Source of the DNA: Chenopodium formosanum
Taxonomy: Eukaryota > Streptophyta > Magnoliopsida > Caryophyllales > Amaranthaceae
Assembly (NCBI GenBank): GCA_024500155.1
Contig: CM044869.1
Coordinates: 25,790,501-25,854,500 of the forward strand
Length of the DNA: 64,000 bases
Reading direction: 5' to 3'
Under the pieces are notes generated by a model, which was given only the letters and a program-made list of their open reading frames with translations, did not search any database and was not told the origin of the DNA. This document shows positions 21,296 through 34,165 of this stretch, in pieces; the stretch's first letter is position 1, and each line of letters opens with the position of its first letter. Position numbers and translations under genes: made by a program.

Positions 21296-22591
21296 ATGGA
21301 AAAACGAAGTATTACTGAAGAAGAACCCATTAGAGTACTCGACCGAAGCTCTACCTGGATGGATGGTATCCGAGCATACCTACAAGACGACACGCTACCT
21401 GATTCACCACAGGAAGCGGCTGTCATGAGAAAGCGCGCTGCAAACTTCGAGATGAGAAACGGAGAACTCTTCAAAGCAGGTTTATTAAAGCCTCTATTGA
21501 AGTTTGTTCCCCCAGAAAAGGGGTAGGAAGTTCTCGAAGAATTGCATGCGGGATACTGCGCCTCTCACATAGGCGGCAGATCCCTGGGTGTCAGGGCCAG
21601 GCGATAGGATTATTTCTTGCCCACTCTTGAGTCAGATGCCATGGAAATGGTAAAAAAATGTGACATTTTCCAAAGGTTTGGCAAGATCATCCATCAACCG
21701 GCCACTGACCTGACAGCAATTCATAGCCCAGTCCCGTTTACTAAATGGGGCATGGACATCTTGGGTCCGTATACGCCTGCGCCAAGCGAAAAACGATACA
21801 TTCTAGTGGCTGTGGATTATTTCACCAAGTGGGTTGAGGAAGAGGCGGTTAAAAATATCAAGACAAAGGATGTCATCTCTTTCATTTGAAAGAACATCAT
21901 CACTCGGTTCGGGGTACCTATGTCTATGGTTTTTTACAATGGCCCTTAATTTGAGATGCCTCAGCTCAAAAATTAGCTGGGAGATCAAGGGATCTCACAT
22001 TGTATTGCATCAGTCGGCTGAGCCCAAGAAAACGACCAAGTTGAAGCCTTCAACAAACTCATCTCAGACGGTATTAAAACGAAAATAGAAAGGGCCGGTG
22101 GTTTATGGGTTGAAGAATTAATTCATGTCCTATGGGCTATCCGAACAACTCAAAAAGGGGCAATCGGTGAAACCCCATTTCTCATGGTTTAAGGTGCTGA
22201 AGCCGTCTTGCCATTCGAACATTATAAGCCGACTCTTCAAGTCATGCTATACGCTGAAGAGGCAAACTGGGAGGCCATGCGACTAGCATTGGACTCACTC
22301 CCGGAACACAGGGTAAATGTCGCCTTACGTCATGAGATTTACCGTCTTTGAATGACCTATGCATATAACAAGAGAGTACACAAACGGCCCCTAAAAGAGG
22401 GTGACTTTGTGTTACAGAAAATAAAGGCAAACGGTAGGGCCAACGAGCAGGGAAAGTTAACTCCGATTTAAGAAGGTCCCTACCGAATTTATGAAGAAGT
22501 AAGAAACGGCCCCTACTGCCAGGAAACCCTAGACGGTAGGCGGCTGCCTAGAACTTGGAATGTAGATAAATTAAAAAAGTACTACTTCTAA
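21296..22591 (+). pseudogene. Tat integrase, copy A
   Basis: The zinc-binding part has HAGYCASHIGGR, but the downstream CxxC is CDIF, losing a Cys. The core has WGMDILGPYTPAP (first Asp) and MVFYNGP, where the second catalytic Asp is Tyr; the Glu of VEAFNK remains. The C-terminal part (TPI-stop-EGPYRIYEEV, RRLPRTWNVDKLKKYY) ends at TAA 22589-22591. At least six in-frame stops are present. Integrase inserts element cDNA into host DNA; this copy cannot. Confidence 0.88.
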
Positions 22592-23515
22592 GAGTTGTAA
22601 ATTTTTGTAAATGAAAATCCTATTAATGAAATGTTGCTTTTTATTTCCAATTCTTTTATTTGTTACTTTATATACATCCAAAATGTTTGAAATGACGCTT
22701 GTACAATGTATAGACGGTGCGCTTTTAAGTAATAAAAATAATAAGCCGTGTACGAAAACTTAGTGGCTAAATGAACGTCTGGCAAAGACGTGAGGCCAAT
22801 GCCCGGATAATATTTGAATTTATAAATTCATCTGCTCCAATATAAGTAAGGCGTTCGGCGACGCCCATCCGGGTGAAATCGTCTCAGAGAGAATCTCCCA
22901 TTTGGGTGGCACATTGCTCTACAAGCATATGCAGACGACCGAAATTGAACTGCCTAATTGGCCAACTCCATGGCGTCTGAATCAGAGTACAATTGGATTG
23001 TAGTTACCCCAGAATACAACTACTCAAGCCACCTAGGCAAACAGCTGATCCGCTTGTTGTGTTGGACAGCTGTGTACTTGGTTTAGGGAAATCACTACTG
23101 TGATTGATTAACTTAAAAACATCTCATACTCTTAAAAGTATCAAAAGTTCCCAAGTCAATCAATCAATCAAGCTTTGAAACCAACCACACAGCCGCCCAA
23201 GGGCAATTACAGCCGGTCCATCAGTTTCCACATGCTATTAAAGAGTTAGGAAAAAATTTAAGTATATATGTATGCAAAGATTCAAATGCAAAAATTGAAA
23301 AATTTAGAACAAATTGAATAAAACCGACTCAGTCGGCATATTTCATAAATTGAACCCGACCAAATGGCCAGGTGATAATGTTAACCGGATACGCATCCGG
23401 GAAAGACAAAAGGAAATTGTTGAATTACTCGACTCATTAGTCGCTTAGTCGGTAAAGTACAGAGATACATGGCACGCAGACCGGAAAAACAACTTGGCAT
23501 ACTGCCGCTGGAAAT
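22592..23515. mobile_element. Tat spacer between pol and the antisense gene, copy A
   Basis: No coding frame on either strand. It is collinear with 55857-56892 in copy B. Confidence 0.7.
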
Positions 23516-24881
23516 TTAAGGCAGCTGGGAAGAAGGCACCGCCTGGGTTTGGCTAGGCGAGAGGTCAGTCTTAGTCTGATTAGGTTGAGCCTGGATAAGG
23601 TCAACCGGAGCTCGATCCTTGGGCTCTTCTTCTTCATCTTCCTCATCCGAGGCAATTTCAATGCCTTAGGAAGAGGCCCACTCCTTGAAGGGAGGCGACG
23701 CCAGCTCAGAAAGCTGCTGAGCATCGTAAACCTCGGAGTCGTACTGATATCTTATGTTGAAGTACTCCCATTCTTGCTCCTTCTTGAGCGCAGCATCATG
23801 CTCTGCCTGAATGTTGGCCATATCCACTTGGAGATGCTTGATGTCTGCCCTCAGCTTGGTATTCTCTATGTCAGCCTCTTCCAAAGCTTTGAGGTCAGAA
23901 TTAGCATTTTTGAGCTCATGCTCCAAGTTGGTAACTTTGTTATTGGCCGTCTTCACCGCAACCGTGAGCTCCTTGATAAGTTCCTCCTGTTGCATCTCCA
24001 TGGCTTTAGTTTCAACTTCACCCATAATAGATCGATATTCAGCAGAGTTAAGGGCATCAGTCTCCCAATTTTTGGTGTCTCTTACCTCCTTCTACTTCTT
24101 CCTAAATAGGGTTTTCAACCCGTCCACCCTCAACATTGCCTGAGAAGGCACATGCGATGAAAGATAGTTAGCCTACTTTCTTGCAAATTATACATCATAA
24201 AAAGGGTACAAATTACCTCAGCCAGCAGGGAAAGGATCTGGTCAAAGTTAACCTGCTGCAATCCAAGGACCCGGTCCTTATCTGACCAGGTGAGGGTCCT
24301 TAACATCCGTCTGGCATACTGTTGTATGTCTGGCCATCACTGGGATGTATCGGCACCAGGAGAAGGGTTTTGTGAGGAAGAAGTATAGGCGACACCAATA
24401 TCATGCCGGCTGCTCGGTGAATCTCCAAACTGAGAAGTCTGGGATTTTACTCGCACCAAGTAATCACACGGCCAGGGGAGTTCTAGACAGCAGTTCATAC
24501 CTTGAGTTCCAGACTGAGGGTCCCCTGCACTCACATACACTGCAGAACTGGATGAAGCACTAGGTGGCATGCTACCCTTCGACGTCTCAAAGACGCCCGA
24601 CTCTTTACTGCCAATTTCAGTGCTCTCACTGAGAGCCTTTAATGTAGACGGGCTTTTATCCCCGATTGTTGGTCTTTTCTGCCCAGACGGCACAGAAGAT
24701 ACCTTCTGGGTTGTTTGAGTCCATGCTGCCTTGGCGGGGGTCTTCTCCAGATCATCCAGCCGATTCTGTTTGAGCATCTTGGTAATCGACCAGGGAACAA
24801 CCTTGCTCCCACTCTAAGATAGGACAGCTGAAAAGTTAGTTCATTAAAGATAAATTTTTACAAGTTAAGAGGGCAGGCGGG
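23516..24881 (-). pseudogene. Antisense extra gene of the Tat element, copy A, C-terminal part
   Basis: The minus-strand reading runs from the insertion at 24882. It has a Ser/Thr/Pro-rich linker (24777-24340), a WPDIQQYARRMLRTLTW helix block, a 77-bp intron (24140-24216), then a coiled coil (IKELTVAVKTANNKVTNLEH onward, 24025-23780) and an acidic tail ASDEEDEEEEPKDRA ending at TAA 23516. Splicing joins AE to AMLRVDGLKTLF in frame. In-frame stops (TGA where copy B has AGA, plus others) show decay. Minus-strand extra ORFs downstream of pol are known in plant Tat elements. The role is unknown; the coiled coil suggests oligomerisation. Confidence 0.75.
24140..24216 (-). other. 77-bp GT-AG intron in the antisense gene, copy A
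   Basis: The donor is GAG|GTAATTTG and the acceptor TCTCAG|GCAATG on the minus strand. Removing it keeps phase 0 and joins two coding blocks; reading through gives a stop. Copy B has the same 77-bp intron at 57588-57664. Confidence 0.75.
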
Positions 24882-26347
24882 TGTAAAGAGGGTGTTCCTA
24901 TCGTAGGGGATCTTTCTCCTTAAATGCCCATGGCCCTTTAAAAGCCTAGGACTTTACATTTGTTAGGGTGTATTAGGATTTGAATTCCTGACTGTTTTGG
25001 GGACCTTGAATTAGAAATGATCCTCTCATCACGCGTTTTTATAAGAAACAAGTAGGAGTTACCAATGAGTTTTAGGAAAACTCATAAACCTCGTTCATGC
25101 CTTTCTCCCATTTAGAGTTTAAGGGATAATTAGCACGAATCTAAGTTTACCCATGCCCAAATTGGTCTACGTGTACTAGAAATGAGTTCAGTAGCGAGGG
25201 TACTAAAATAACGTTCCTTTTAAGGAGGAATCGCTATTCTAGCCCTAGTTATGGCCTCTACTAGATCTTCCTTTTTAACAATTTCATCACCAAACAATAT
25301 ATGCAACGTGATACCTAAAACTAAGTTAGTTGATTTTTTTTACACGTAGGAATTACAATACCGAAGTCGTTATTCTTATTTAATCAATATTCGTGAATTA
25401 AACAAAATAAACAAGATTCTCCTTTGCTTAGGTGATCAATCAACAATTAATTATTCAATTCTATTATTATTTAAAGCAAGATACTATGTGAAATTTATTA
25501 ATTAAAAGTCTGTTTAAAGCGATCAAGCAACACTAATTAATTAATTAAAGTTGTTTTAAACAACAAAACAAAGGTGATTGATCTAACTGCTCGTGAATTT
25601 ACCACTTCTCTTTCCTACATCTTCGTTTAGAACACTTATGTACTCCTTCTTGTTCGGGAACCTCCACCGTAGTAACAAGTATTAAAGGGGGTGAGTGTTT
25701 AGGACAAGAGGGTTTGGTAGCACACAAGTTCACAAAGATTCTACAAGAGTTTTAGGTTAATTTCTGTCTGTTTGAGCCTCGTATTAAGCCCTATTTATAC
25801 TGAATGGGTACAATTAGGGTTTTGAACGTTCTACCGCAGCAGGTGTCGCGCGCATCAGAATGGGTTGCGCGCGACATCCTTGCGCAAGTGAATTAGTTGG
25901 GAAGCAATAGGCAGCGCAACTGATTGTCTTGCGCGCGGTATTATGGTAAGATTCGATTTCATATTTTATGAAATTCTGAATCTTCCGCAAGCGCATCACT
26001 AGCAGTTGCGCTGGGTGTTGTGCGCAAGCTTGTGAGTTGCGCGTGCCAGACCAGCGCGACTCATTGAGATGCGCGCGGATTTATGTGCGGCAGCATTAAT
26101 TTTTACCTAGACGCCTCTAAATCCGTCATTTTCAGGGTTTAAGCTCGAGCTTAAGCCTAATTATGATCGGGCTTAGTTGATTGGACCTTAATGCTTTTGT
26201 TTTTGGGTTAGGCTAGCTTATTTTTATGTTCTTGCAATTCAATTAGTTATCCATAAGTGTTCTTCACGTTAATCCAACTTGAAGATGGTTTTATTTATCG
26301 TCGTTACACTTCCTGTCGGGACAGGAGGCCAAAAGTAGATGTCTTCA
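24882..26347 (-). mobile_element. 3' LTR of the gag-only element
   Basis: On minus it starts TGAAGACATCTAC and ends CTTTACA. The TATA box is at 25791-25799 (minus). A TTGCGCGCAA-type array at 25836-26085 lies upstream of it. Confidence 0.88.
25836..26085 (-). promoter_or_regulatory. TTGCGC/GCGCAA palindrome array, left LTR
   Basis: More than ten words such as GTCGCGCGC, TTGCGCGCG, GCGCAACT and AGTTGCGC lie in 250 bp of otherwise AT-rich sequence, immediately upstream of the minus-strand TATA. The right LTR equivalent is 35752-36003. Confidence 0.75.
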
Positions 26348-29300
26348 GTTAGCCCTCACGTTAATCGAGTCTAGAAGAGAAGAGGATCAAAGTAGTCAAG
26401 AAAATAGATCCGAGACTTTTTTTGCGAAGTTCTCAAAGAACAGAGAATCTTTCAGAATTGGTTAAGGATGTCGAAATGGTCCTTGATTCGCTAAGTGCTC
26501 GAGACAAATAGCTATTAAGGTTAGAAAAAAGTATTTTCGAGTCTTAACGCGCTAAAGAATCTAGATTGATCCTTTGCAATTGTAGAACGCTTTTACAAGT
26601 AAAGGTGTTCTGGGTGATGTCACGTCATGAGAAGAAATCGGTTTAAAAAGGATTAAAGGGGATGATATCCTCTCAGTCATGTCATCGTTGGTCTAAAGTC
26701 CCTCAATATGTCATTGAAACTTTAGCCTGATTTTAACAAGTTGTAAAGATGATAAAAAGAGTGTTTCGGCTTTCGCAGCCTAATATGTGAATAAAGTTCT
26801 TGACAATTCGCTTGTCAAAACGCAATACTCGGTGTCTACAAGATAGAAATACATGTCTCAGGACTGGAGGCATATATCCAAATCCAGTGAGAGAGAAGAA
26901 AATCGGCAACTCTCTCAGCAGTTTTGTCCACAAGATGAGAACACGTGTCTCAGGACTAGGGGCACGTGCCTACATAGATGGGACATCGCACGTCGCTCTT
27001 TACACAGGGGGTGGACGACACCCTAACTGTCCGGTAAGCTAGTAAGCTCACTATCTACGTATTTGCTTCCAATCAAGAAGTGTCTGTTCTCGAATGGTTC
27101 GGCGCACCTGTCAACTCCTGAGCTAACGCCTAGAAATTCTACCTTTTAACTACGAGAGGTAGATCTCGTTACGCCGGGAAAAGGTAAAATTTTACGCAAC
27201 ACCTACGCCATACATTTTTACGCCGCATGAACATCGTCCTTTTTGCTGTGGACGCCAAAAAGAAAGAAAAGAGTGACATTTCTGAAGTCAGTACAGTAAA
27301 ATGACAAACCTGTCTATGGGAGCTTTTACGTGAAGCACCACTACGGAACGTCTTAAGACACTCTTACGAAAAACGTCCAAAACGTATGCTTAGGGAAGGC
27401 ACAAAGCACGGTGTGCATGCAAGATTATGTAAAAAACTATCAAAGAAGAAAAGAAACTACTGGATGCAAAGCGATTAAAAAGATTTTGATAATTGCGCGC
27501 CATTACGTCTAATGACGAACAAAAACCGTTAAAAATTGATCAAACGGATCAAAATCTGAATACCGGTCATCTAAGTGACCAGTATCTGCGCGTAACTTAG
27601 TAGGTTGCGCTGGATGCCACGCGCAACTTGATAAGTTACCAGGCGCGCGCAAGAAACTTGGTTGCGCTTGGATTCCACGCGTAACTTGATTAGTAAAAGA
27701 GTTGGAGAAGCGCGATCTGCAGCTCACTTTATTCTTCTCCTCTTTCTCCAATTTTGATCTCATTCCATAAGGAAAGTAAATTTTGCTCCTTTTATTTTAC
27801 CAGACTTTGATCTTGGTCAATAAAATGGAGAATCGAATGCAGAATCCTAACTTAAAGTTGGGGTTTTTGATTCGACTTGTTTTCATGAATTTGTTTGTTT
27901 GTTGTTGTGACATGTTTAAGCAATATATTGCAACAAATTTCATGTGAAGTGGTAAAGTACTGATCCTGTATGAGCATGTACAAGCATATATGTGATTTTT
28001 TTTTTTTAATTTTGAATTTGTGCTTGAACTTTATTTCTCATTTTTTGCTCACATAGACTATACTTGTTAATTTTAATGTAAATTGAAGTGTTTAGAACAA
28101 CAATTATGCATTAAAATTATAAATGAAATTTTTATTATTTTTTATTTTTTTTCACGCGTAAGTTGCAAAATTGGTCTTATTAATAATAAAAATAACCGAA
28201 GGTTATTATTATTCACTTATAAAATTGTGATTTCAAGATTTGCAAAAAACTAGTTAGTTTAGGAAATTCTTGAAGACATCATCGAACTAGAATAGTTTGG
28301 CTATACTTCGGGCTTTTGCGCCCCATTTTATGTTTTCAAATACTGTAACCCCCATTTTATGTTTTTCGAATATTGTAATCCCCAATTTTGGGTGACTTCG
28401 ATGACTTGTTTGTTTTTAATAATTAGACCCTTTCATGTTGCTTGAAACGTGTCTAGAAATCCTGTGCTTCGTCTTATTATAATAACAACTAGGATTTTAG
28501 AAACGATTTAACTAGTGTGTTTAAATCGTTTTTGACCATTAGTAGTATTGGTCATTCATTAGAACAAGTAAGAGGGAAAATTAAATGTTGTTCAAATTTT
28601 TCCTCTATTCTTGCTACTTTCGAAATCTTTCTTTTGAGTTCAAATTTTGTTACTGTCTTGAAGCTCAAGAAAGTAGATGTTATCCTCCTTGTGAAATTCC
28701 AATGTGTGCAACAACGGAGGAATAATTTAAAACGAAGACTCCTTAATTTAGAATTTAGAAGTCTTTTGTTCACATTCTTGCTCATGAAATTGTTTGTCCT
28801 ATGTTAATAAAGTGTCTTGATACAATTTTCATGATGAATGATTGAGTACTAAACTATTGTATGAGCAAGTATGTTTTATGCATCATGATTTTGTTTCTTT
28901 TGCTCTATACTAGTCATACTCTCTAATCTCTAGAGTAAATTTGAAGTATTGAAACAACAATTATGCACTAAGATTAGCTTTTGAAGTTGAACTTGAAAAT
29001 AGCTCGAGTATTTAACCTGTTTAATGGCCAAATTCAGTTGCAAACTTAGTTTTCAAAGGAACAACATGATTATTAAATCATTGTAATACATTTGGAAATT
29101 GTAAAGCTCGAGATCTACGTAAACCATTTGTAGTTTAGGCGATTCTCGAAAGTAGCTCGAATGGCATGAATATCTCATTTTGTTTTTTTGTGGACATTGG
29201 AGCCCCTATGTGTCGGGTTATGCACATTCTTGCTATTTCACAAGTCTTAGAGCCCCCAATTTAGGGTAGTTCAACTGACTTGTTATTGTTTAGGCCATTC

Positions 29301-32229
29301 ATATGATCATGATGTTGAGATGGACCTATGTATATATCCTATTTTTGTTTTGAGATATTTAGGACAATGACATGCCTTTCGCATTTTAATTAAAGTCATG
29401 TTCAAGAAAGCAAGTTAGTTCTTTGCTTGTTTACAAACCAAAAACAATTGTGTTTAAGGTCTAGTAATCTTACCTAATGTCTAAACGTTTGTAAAGATCA
29501 TTACGGTGATTTTATTCTCAAAGTTGATTTAGAACATCAAATATTTTCTTTGTTCTTATCAATCTATGATTTTGGTCTTGTAGGTGGTTCGTTTACCATC
29601 CCTAAGCCAATATTCGCAGGAGGACTAGGCGAGAACAAGTTTGAGTCAAGAAGAAGTCGAATCTTAGTTCATTCCTTTTGGAAATATTTATGTATATACA
29701 CATATTATCCAAACGGTTATTGAGAATCTAAAATTTTATTTATTTGAAAAAAAAGAAACAAAAATTCAGAAAGGAAATTTTAAATATTTTTTTTTAGAAA
29801 CATGTTATTTTGAACTAGAATTCAAAATTTGAAAAGGGTCCGAAAGTTTGTTTTGAAAAGCAACTTTTTCTAGTACGTAAGCAAAATACATAATCATATT
29901 ATTTTCAAAACTGGACCCAAAATGGAAAGAAAAGTCTAGCTCGTAATTGAGTGTGACTTTTTTTTTTCAAAGATTGACGAAGGTAAGTTGTAATTTGCAA
30001 CTTATTTCAACAAAGATATGAAAATGTGAGCACACTTTCGTAAATCTGATTTTGTTTATGTTTTTCTTTTTAGTGTTTGTCATCATAGTCATATTTTGCT
30101 AATTGAAAGTGAAGTTCTTTCAATTAAATAAGCACCGTAGTTTGAAAATGAATGTTTATCAAACCTAGGTTTGGTGGAGTGTTAGAATAATTTATAAAAT
30201 CGTTCTAATCACTTTCTAAATATGGTCTTATTTCAAAACAAAAGTTGAGGTGAGACCTATATTTTTGTAGCCCCCAAGTGTAACCTTAGGTCGCTTTTGC
30301 AATTCATGTATACACATGCTAAGGGATATTTCTCATGTTTATTTGAAGCCCCAAGATTTGTATTTTTAATTTGTGGAATATTGTATATGTCTATCATGAA
30401 TTGTATGATCAAGTAACATAATTAATTATCTTGGTCAAATAATAGGAAGTGGTATTCTTCCCTTTGTCATTTAAAGTTATTAAGATGGTTTGTAATAAGC
30501 TTTGCATGACATTGATTTCGCAACATAAATAGCGTGTTCAAATCTGTAAATAGAGAGAAGTGGGGATGTCCAGGCTTTTTAGCCCCCAGTTTGAGGCAAA
30601 GAGCGAAAAAATTATACTATTTTTCGAGTATGTAGTTGTAAAATGGGAGGGATCATCCCGACTTACCCCCTAAAAACGAAATGAACAAAAAAGACGGATT
30701 TGTATAAAAAGGAAGGGGAATCCAACTTTCCCATAGAAGAATAAAGAAAGAGAATTAGACATGTTTTCGAAAAGCAAGGATCATTGACTTAATATTTGAA
30801 TCATCGTGATGACTTGGCTGTGAGGTATACGTGTGATAGCGATAACGATCATTTTTTCATGTAGCGATAACGTTCAATCAATGTTCCTCGCTTGGAGAAG
30901 ATGGAGATATCCCACGTAGGTGGGCATATTAGTTGCTTATGATAAGTGAGAAGACCAATGCTCAAGAGTTGTAAAAGACATCTAAAGTTGACGTCGAGGC
31001 TATAGATATATCAAATCAATTTATTGTATTGACTCTTTTCCTTTCTAGGCAATGTATATAGAACTTGAATTACCATAGTAATAAATAGCCCTATTATTTA
31101 AAGAAAATAAGATGAGTGTTTCTTTTTAAAGTGATTAGTCGTCTCATTTTTCTTGGCAAAAAAAATAAGGAAAACATCGAATTTAGTTTGATTCGATTGC
31201 TTTACTAAAATGGTGTCATCAAGCCAATGGCTATCAAATCATCTAAATCATTTTATTTTTTTATATGATTTTGTAATCATAACTCAACACTTCATGCATT
31301 TTATTTATGAGCATGACTACTCAATAGTAGGTCCATATGTGCAAAGGTCTAAGATTGGCCATATTTTCATGGAATGATGATTTTGGTACATGGTTATGGT
31401 CTACCTCAAGGAGGGCCTTTTCAAGGTTGTAACGTGGCTAGGCTTGGGGTTATGAAGAATGGAGAGGCTCAAGTATACTCCCATAATCCCTTACTTTTTG
31501 TGCTTATCAAATTAAAACATGTCTGCTTTATATGGCAACTTCCTACATTTGGTGCCTTTTCCTTGTCCTCTCTTTCTTTTTTTTTCTTTCTCTCTTTTTT
31601 TTGACAAGTTTTGTTTTGGGTTTAGAACGATTTTTATTTCTTTTGCATTGGATCTTTTTCCTTTTAGGTTTAGATTAACTTTGTGTCCCTCTCTTATGTT
31701 TCGTTCCCCCAATTTTTCATTTATATCTGTTTGCACCGTTCCCATCCCAAGGTATGGAATAATGTAGGTTAAATAACTAAGGCTCAACTGACGAGGCTCA
31801 AAAGGGGTGCCAAAAAGACGGATTTTCTTTAAGGTTAAGAACATGGGATTATCTTTGTGGAGTTTCAAGTTGCCTCATGTGTTGGTGAAGTTATCATATC
31901 CTTTCTTTGTGGGCCAAAGATGGGCCTCATTTCATTCGATAAATCTAGTAAGCCAAAGCTCATCAAGATTCTTTAAAGTGTTGAGTATGTATGCCTTTTG
32001 ATATTGCCTGTTAGTATGTATACGTTTTATTTAATTCGAGTCAATAACAATAAAGAGATTGAAAAGAGAACAAGATAGACATACTTGAAAATATATTTTT
32101 TATTCATTAATTAATGAGAGTACAAAATAAGTAGATTCGACAGCATGAATCTCTTAGCCTATCATAAAAAACAAAGGAAAGAAACAAAACAAGACCTAGG
32201 GTGCTACATCTTGAATTGTCGACAACTTC
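26348..32229. mobile_element. Noncoding interior of the gag-only element
   Basis: About 5.9 kb of AT-rich sequence with no recognisable pol domain on either strand. Frames at 26733-27042, 27509-27763, 28517-28807 and 31374-32001 have no recognisable motif. A second TTGCGC array lies at 27578-27700. A short exon-like piece after TCTTGTAG at 29580 is too weak to call. Confidence 0.6.
27578..27700. repeat. Internal TTGCGC/GCGCAA array
   Basis: Several GCGCAACTT / AAGTTGCGC-type words in about 120 bp, similar in sequence to the LTR arrays but located in the interior. Confidence 0.65.
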
Positions 32230-33377
32230 TAGAGATTGCGTCTTCGAGCTTTGTCCGTTTCCGACTTAGGTGAAATCCTCTCTAAAAATCTAGTCCATCT
32301 ATATGATTCATGGTTTCATTTATCAAGTCCCTTTCAATTATTGTTCCCACAGTATAAACCTTTTGAAATGTGTCTAAACCAAGGTATTGTAAATGGCACT
32401 TGTATGGTGGAGACATATTGTCTATGAACTTTGGAACAAGTTCATGATCTGGAGGTCTTTATGAAAGAAGAGCAACCTTTGATCGCCACCTGGAAAAGAA
32501 GTTAATGAAGCCTTATTCTTCCCCTTGCTTAAGCAATTTAAGATCACGCAAGGTAGTTGTGAGCTTGATGTTATCTCCATATTAGGTTAAAAACGCTTTT
32601 ACAACGTCACTTCAAGTGGAAGTTTGTTTTTCATAGAGGTTATAAAACCATGATCTAGCAGTTAGGTCCTATGAAAGAGGAAAAGTACATGCATATAGAC
32701 TTTTCTCAACCCCTTTCAATGCCATAATTCCAATAAAGCTCATTAAGTGAGTCCTAGGATTGTCCAACCTCTCGATTTACTTACTGCAGCAAAGGAAGGA
32801 AAACATCGTCTAGGCGGGCTGGCAAGGATAAAGTAGTTAAAGCCAAAGGCGACAATGAGGCCCCCTAAAATGGGGGGGAAAGAAGAGTGGGTATGTGGGC
32901 TTCTTTCACTTTACTTTTTAGGTTGCGAAGATAACATCAACCATCAGGGAGAGACCTGCTGAACAATAGTATAAATCCTTAGGACTAAAGGTCATAGCTC
33001 GTCCTTTGCCGGGCTGCCTCTGTGCCCAAGCCCAGTCAAACAGCCTTATGCTTTACACAGGTTTGAATATATTAACCTTAAAGGTTGGCAAATCCGTAGT
33101 CAAGAACTTTTCTGGGAGAGTCTTGCCACTAAGTTGTGGTGCAAGCTCATAATTGAAGTACTTAGTTCCTGAGCTAGCTCGAAGGACAAATTTCTCTAAG
33201 GCCTCTAGCCTGTCGGCTCTTGATTTTTCTTGCAGAATGTTTTCTTTTTCTTTCTCTGTTTTTATTTTAGCCTTTTCTACTTTTTTTATTAGCCTTTAAT
33301 TGGGCTTCTTCTTCTCATAGGGCCTTTAGGTTTTGGAGTTCCTGTCTAAGTTTCTCCAATACTGCATTGTCACCCAT
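32230..33377 (-). pseudogene. gag: Decayed gag of the gag-only element
   Basis: On minus a start near 33377 reads MGDNAVLEKLRQELQNLKAL (charged N-terminus). After a broken middle, capsid-like blocks follow: HLMSFIGIMALKGVEKSLYA, LTARSWFYNLYEKQTST, VVKAFLTQYGDNIKL with stops, FSRWRSK, and FQKVYTVGTIIERDLINETM. The order matches the plant retrotransposon gag capsid family. Stops and frameshifts occur throughout. Its position, proximal to the minus-strand 5' LTR, fits the element orientation. Confidence 0.7.
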
Positions 33378-33796
33378 GATTGGACTAGTACGCGATTGTG
33401 GAAGATGATCTAGTAATGTGTATCACGAGAAATTGAGTGCGTTCACTTAAACCTTTTCTACCAAGCATTCAAACAATGAACTAAAGTCAAAATGATTGTT
33501 TTATTTCTTTTTTTTTTAATCCTTGTAATACGAATTCACTTTAAGCAAGTTTGTTAATGAAGAATGTCAAAAAATTCACGAACAATCATTAATGGAATGT
33601 CATGATTTGTGTTGAATTCAACAAGGCAATCATCTCTGGATTTTACTTTAAATGAATTGTTTTCGAAAAAGGTAGAAGAGAAAGGCAAGAAAGTTGGATT
33701 AAAAAATGCTTATCAAATTTTAGAAATATTAATCGACCCAAACACACTCCTTAAAAATGATTATCAAATTTTAGAAATATTAATCATCTAAGGATT

Positions 33797-33797
<1 letters not shown>

Positions 33798-33837
<40 letters not shown>
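33798..33837 (-). repeat. Poly(T)40 tract
   Basis: Forty consecutive T. It could be a poly(A) tail of a minus-strand retroposon or a slipped homopolymer. No LINE or SINE body was recognised beside it, and the length may be affected by sequencing. Confidence 0.8.
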
Positions 33838-33839
<2 letters not shown>

Positions 33840-34057
33840 GAAAACGCAAAAAGAACGATAAAAAACATTTTATTCTTATTTTTTTGAAAAAAAGAAATAA
33901 CAGAAAAGACGATCACAGTACAGATAACTAAGTTAGACAACATTGTTAGCGAAAGAGCTATTTTTAGCACCTACTTAACGATTAACCTTGAAGCGGTAAT
34001 ATCGTTTTCTCCGTATGATATTGCTCGTAACGAGTCAAAGTCAACGTTGAACAGTGG

Positions 34058-34165
34058 GCGCGCTTAAGATACAGAGTTGCGCAGAGGTGTCGCGCGCAAC
34101 TTCTGAACTTGCGCTTGGAGGGCGCGCGCAACTTTGAAAGTTGCGCGTGCTACCTGGTAGGTTCG
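34058..34165. repeat. Internal TTGCGC/GCGCAA array near the 5' LTR
   Basis: Words such as GTTGCGCAG, GTCGCGCGCAACTT and AAAGTTGCGCG are clustered in about 110 bp. It is the same motif class as in the LTRs. Confidence 0.65.

Larger units (their letters stand above)
1612..24575 (+). repeat. Duplicated block, copy A (copia 3' end + MULE + Tat gypsy)
   Basis: Net of private insertions, this block is collinear with 43466-58030. The shared order is copia 3' internal region, copia LTR, MULE transposase on minus, then Tat gag-pol and antisense gene. The copia/MULE junction is the same in both (5178/5179 and 47534/47535), so the nested structure existed before duplication. Private insertions in A are 2028-2966, 6417-15596 (with 13428-15369 inside it) and, just beyond, 24882-36263. 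Confidence 0.8.

Noticed and set aside
24340..24500. Possible second intron in the antisense gene
   Set aside because: GT and AG are present, but the sequence reads through in frame in copy B (ISQRWPDIQQ), so no intron is needed.
28517..28807. 96-residue frame in the gag-only element
   Set aside because: AT-rich, low complexity, no motif, overlapping frames on both strands; likely chance.
29580..29680. Exon-like piece after TCTTGTAG
   Set aside because: A splice-acceptor-like site and a short open frame are not enough; no matching upstream exon or family resemblance.
33788..33970. Poly-Lys minus-strand frame
   Set aside because: Produced by the poly(T)40 run; no protein-like content.
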